Part shown: piece by piece, positions 63,781-64,000 of the stretch
How the letters are laid out: every line of letters starts with the position of its first letter
How positions within the stretch are numbered: the first letter of the stretch is position 1
Program-made: the position numbers and the translations under genes
Assembly (NCBI GenBank): GCA_031275405.1
Contig: JAISOV010000016.1
Location: 1 to 64,000 of the forward strand
Reading direction: 5' to 3'
DNA from: Clostridium sp.
Lineage (GTDB): Bacteria > Bacillota > Clostridia > Lachnospirales > Lachnospiraceae
Length of the DNA: 64,000 nt
Notes under the pieces: generated by a model
Databases searched by the model: none
What the model saw: the letters and a program-made list of their open reading frames with translations, nothing else
What the model was told of the DNA's origin: nothing

Positions 63781-64000
63781 TCAGTCGCTCCTTCCGTGTC
63801 TTTCTTTTCTAAGGCATCAAACACAATGTTTGCCAGTTTGTTTAATGTATTCGATTGGGTTATTAATAAGCATTCGTCTGGATACTCAATCTCAAAAGTG
63901 GCCTCCAAGGCGACAACAATGCTGATAAATGAAATCGAGTTCATGCCAAGAGCAACTAAATCATCGTCAGCTTGCTCAATTGTAATTTCCGCCTTTTCAA
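63777..64000 (-). CDS. Acyl carrier protein, 5'-truncated by window edge
   Basis: The leftward frame is open to the window end. It reads ADDDLVALGMNSISFISIVV, the phosphopantetheine attachment Ser in NSI, then ALEATFEIEYPDECLL and a final helix. This is a carrier protein with Asn instead of the usual Asp before the Ser. It overlaps the FkbH-like gene by four bases, so FkbH probably loads it with a glycerate-derived unit. Confidence 0.85.
   Translation of the reverse strand, partial: EKAEITIEQADDDLVALGMNSISFISIVVALEATFEIEYPDECLLITQSNTLNKLANIVFDALEKKDTEGATE

Overview
The window reads as part of a Clostridia genome, most likely Lachnospiraceae. Signs of this are Gram-positive ribosome binding sites (AAAGGAGG), monoderm-type secretion genes without outer-membrane parts, a fused AroE-AroK gene, and gene families (PrgI, Maff2-like, VirB4, CHAP hydrolase, giant methylase-helicase) typical of gut Clostridia conjugative elements. 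The taxonomic call is inference. No rRNA or marker gene is present.

Positions 1-36.4 kb are the interior and right part of an integrative conjugative element (ICE). No integrase or left end is inside the window. From 1.3 to 11.1 kb lies a very GC-rich, co-directional locus that looks like a complete monoderm Tad (type IVc) pilus: two secreted proteins, an Flp-like prepilin, TadV prepilin peptidase, CpaB/RcpC-like SAF protein, TadZ, TadA ATPase, TadB and TadC, and two TadE-like pseudopilins. A toprim primase-like gene follows, bracketed by palindromic operators. Then come a probable oriT, MobC, a MOBP-type relaxase, a PcfB-like protein, an ArdC-like protein, the VirD4 coupling protein and the type IV secretion core (Maff2-like, VirB6-like, PrgI/VirB3, VirB4, CHAP hydrolase), then ParA, ParB and a 2682-residue methylase plus SNF2-helicase protein. 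A TnpV gene is nested out of frame inside the last one. The ICE-like cargo ends with a helix-turn-helix protein and a DUF6050-like membrane protein.

Positions 36.7-40.9 kb are a junction zone: an ISNCY-type transposase, degenerate sequence, an orphan 392-residue gene under a consensus promoter, and a 3' fragment duplicated from the lipoprotein gene at 48-49 kb.

Positions 40.9-61.2 kb look chromosomal: aroQ and aroE-aroK, a low-GC ABC exporter set with a DUF1648 protein and tRNA-Arg, a secreted C39-like peptidase with a lipoprotein, a FliD-like protein, UDP-galactopyranose mutase, a second ABC exporter with an XRE regulator, oligoendopeptidase F, a NatAB-like exporter and a Gfo/Idh/MocA oxidoreductase. 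Several families of hairpin-bearing extragenic repeats occur here. Some form the 5' leader and ribosome binding site of unrelated genes.

Positions 61.3-64 kb are the end of another cluster read leftward: acyl carrier protein, FkbH-like protein and an rmlA fragment fused to a decayed IS30 transposase.
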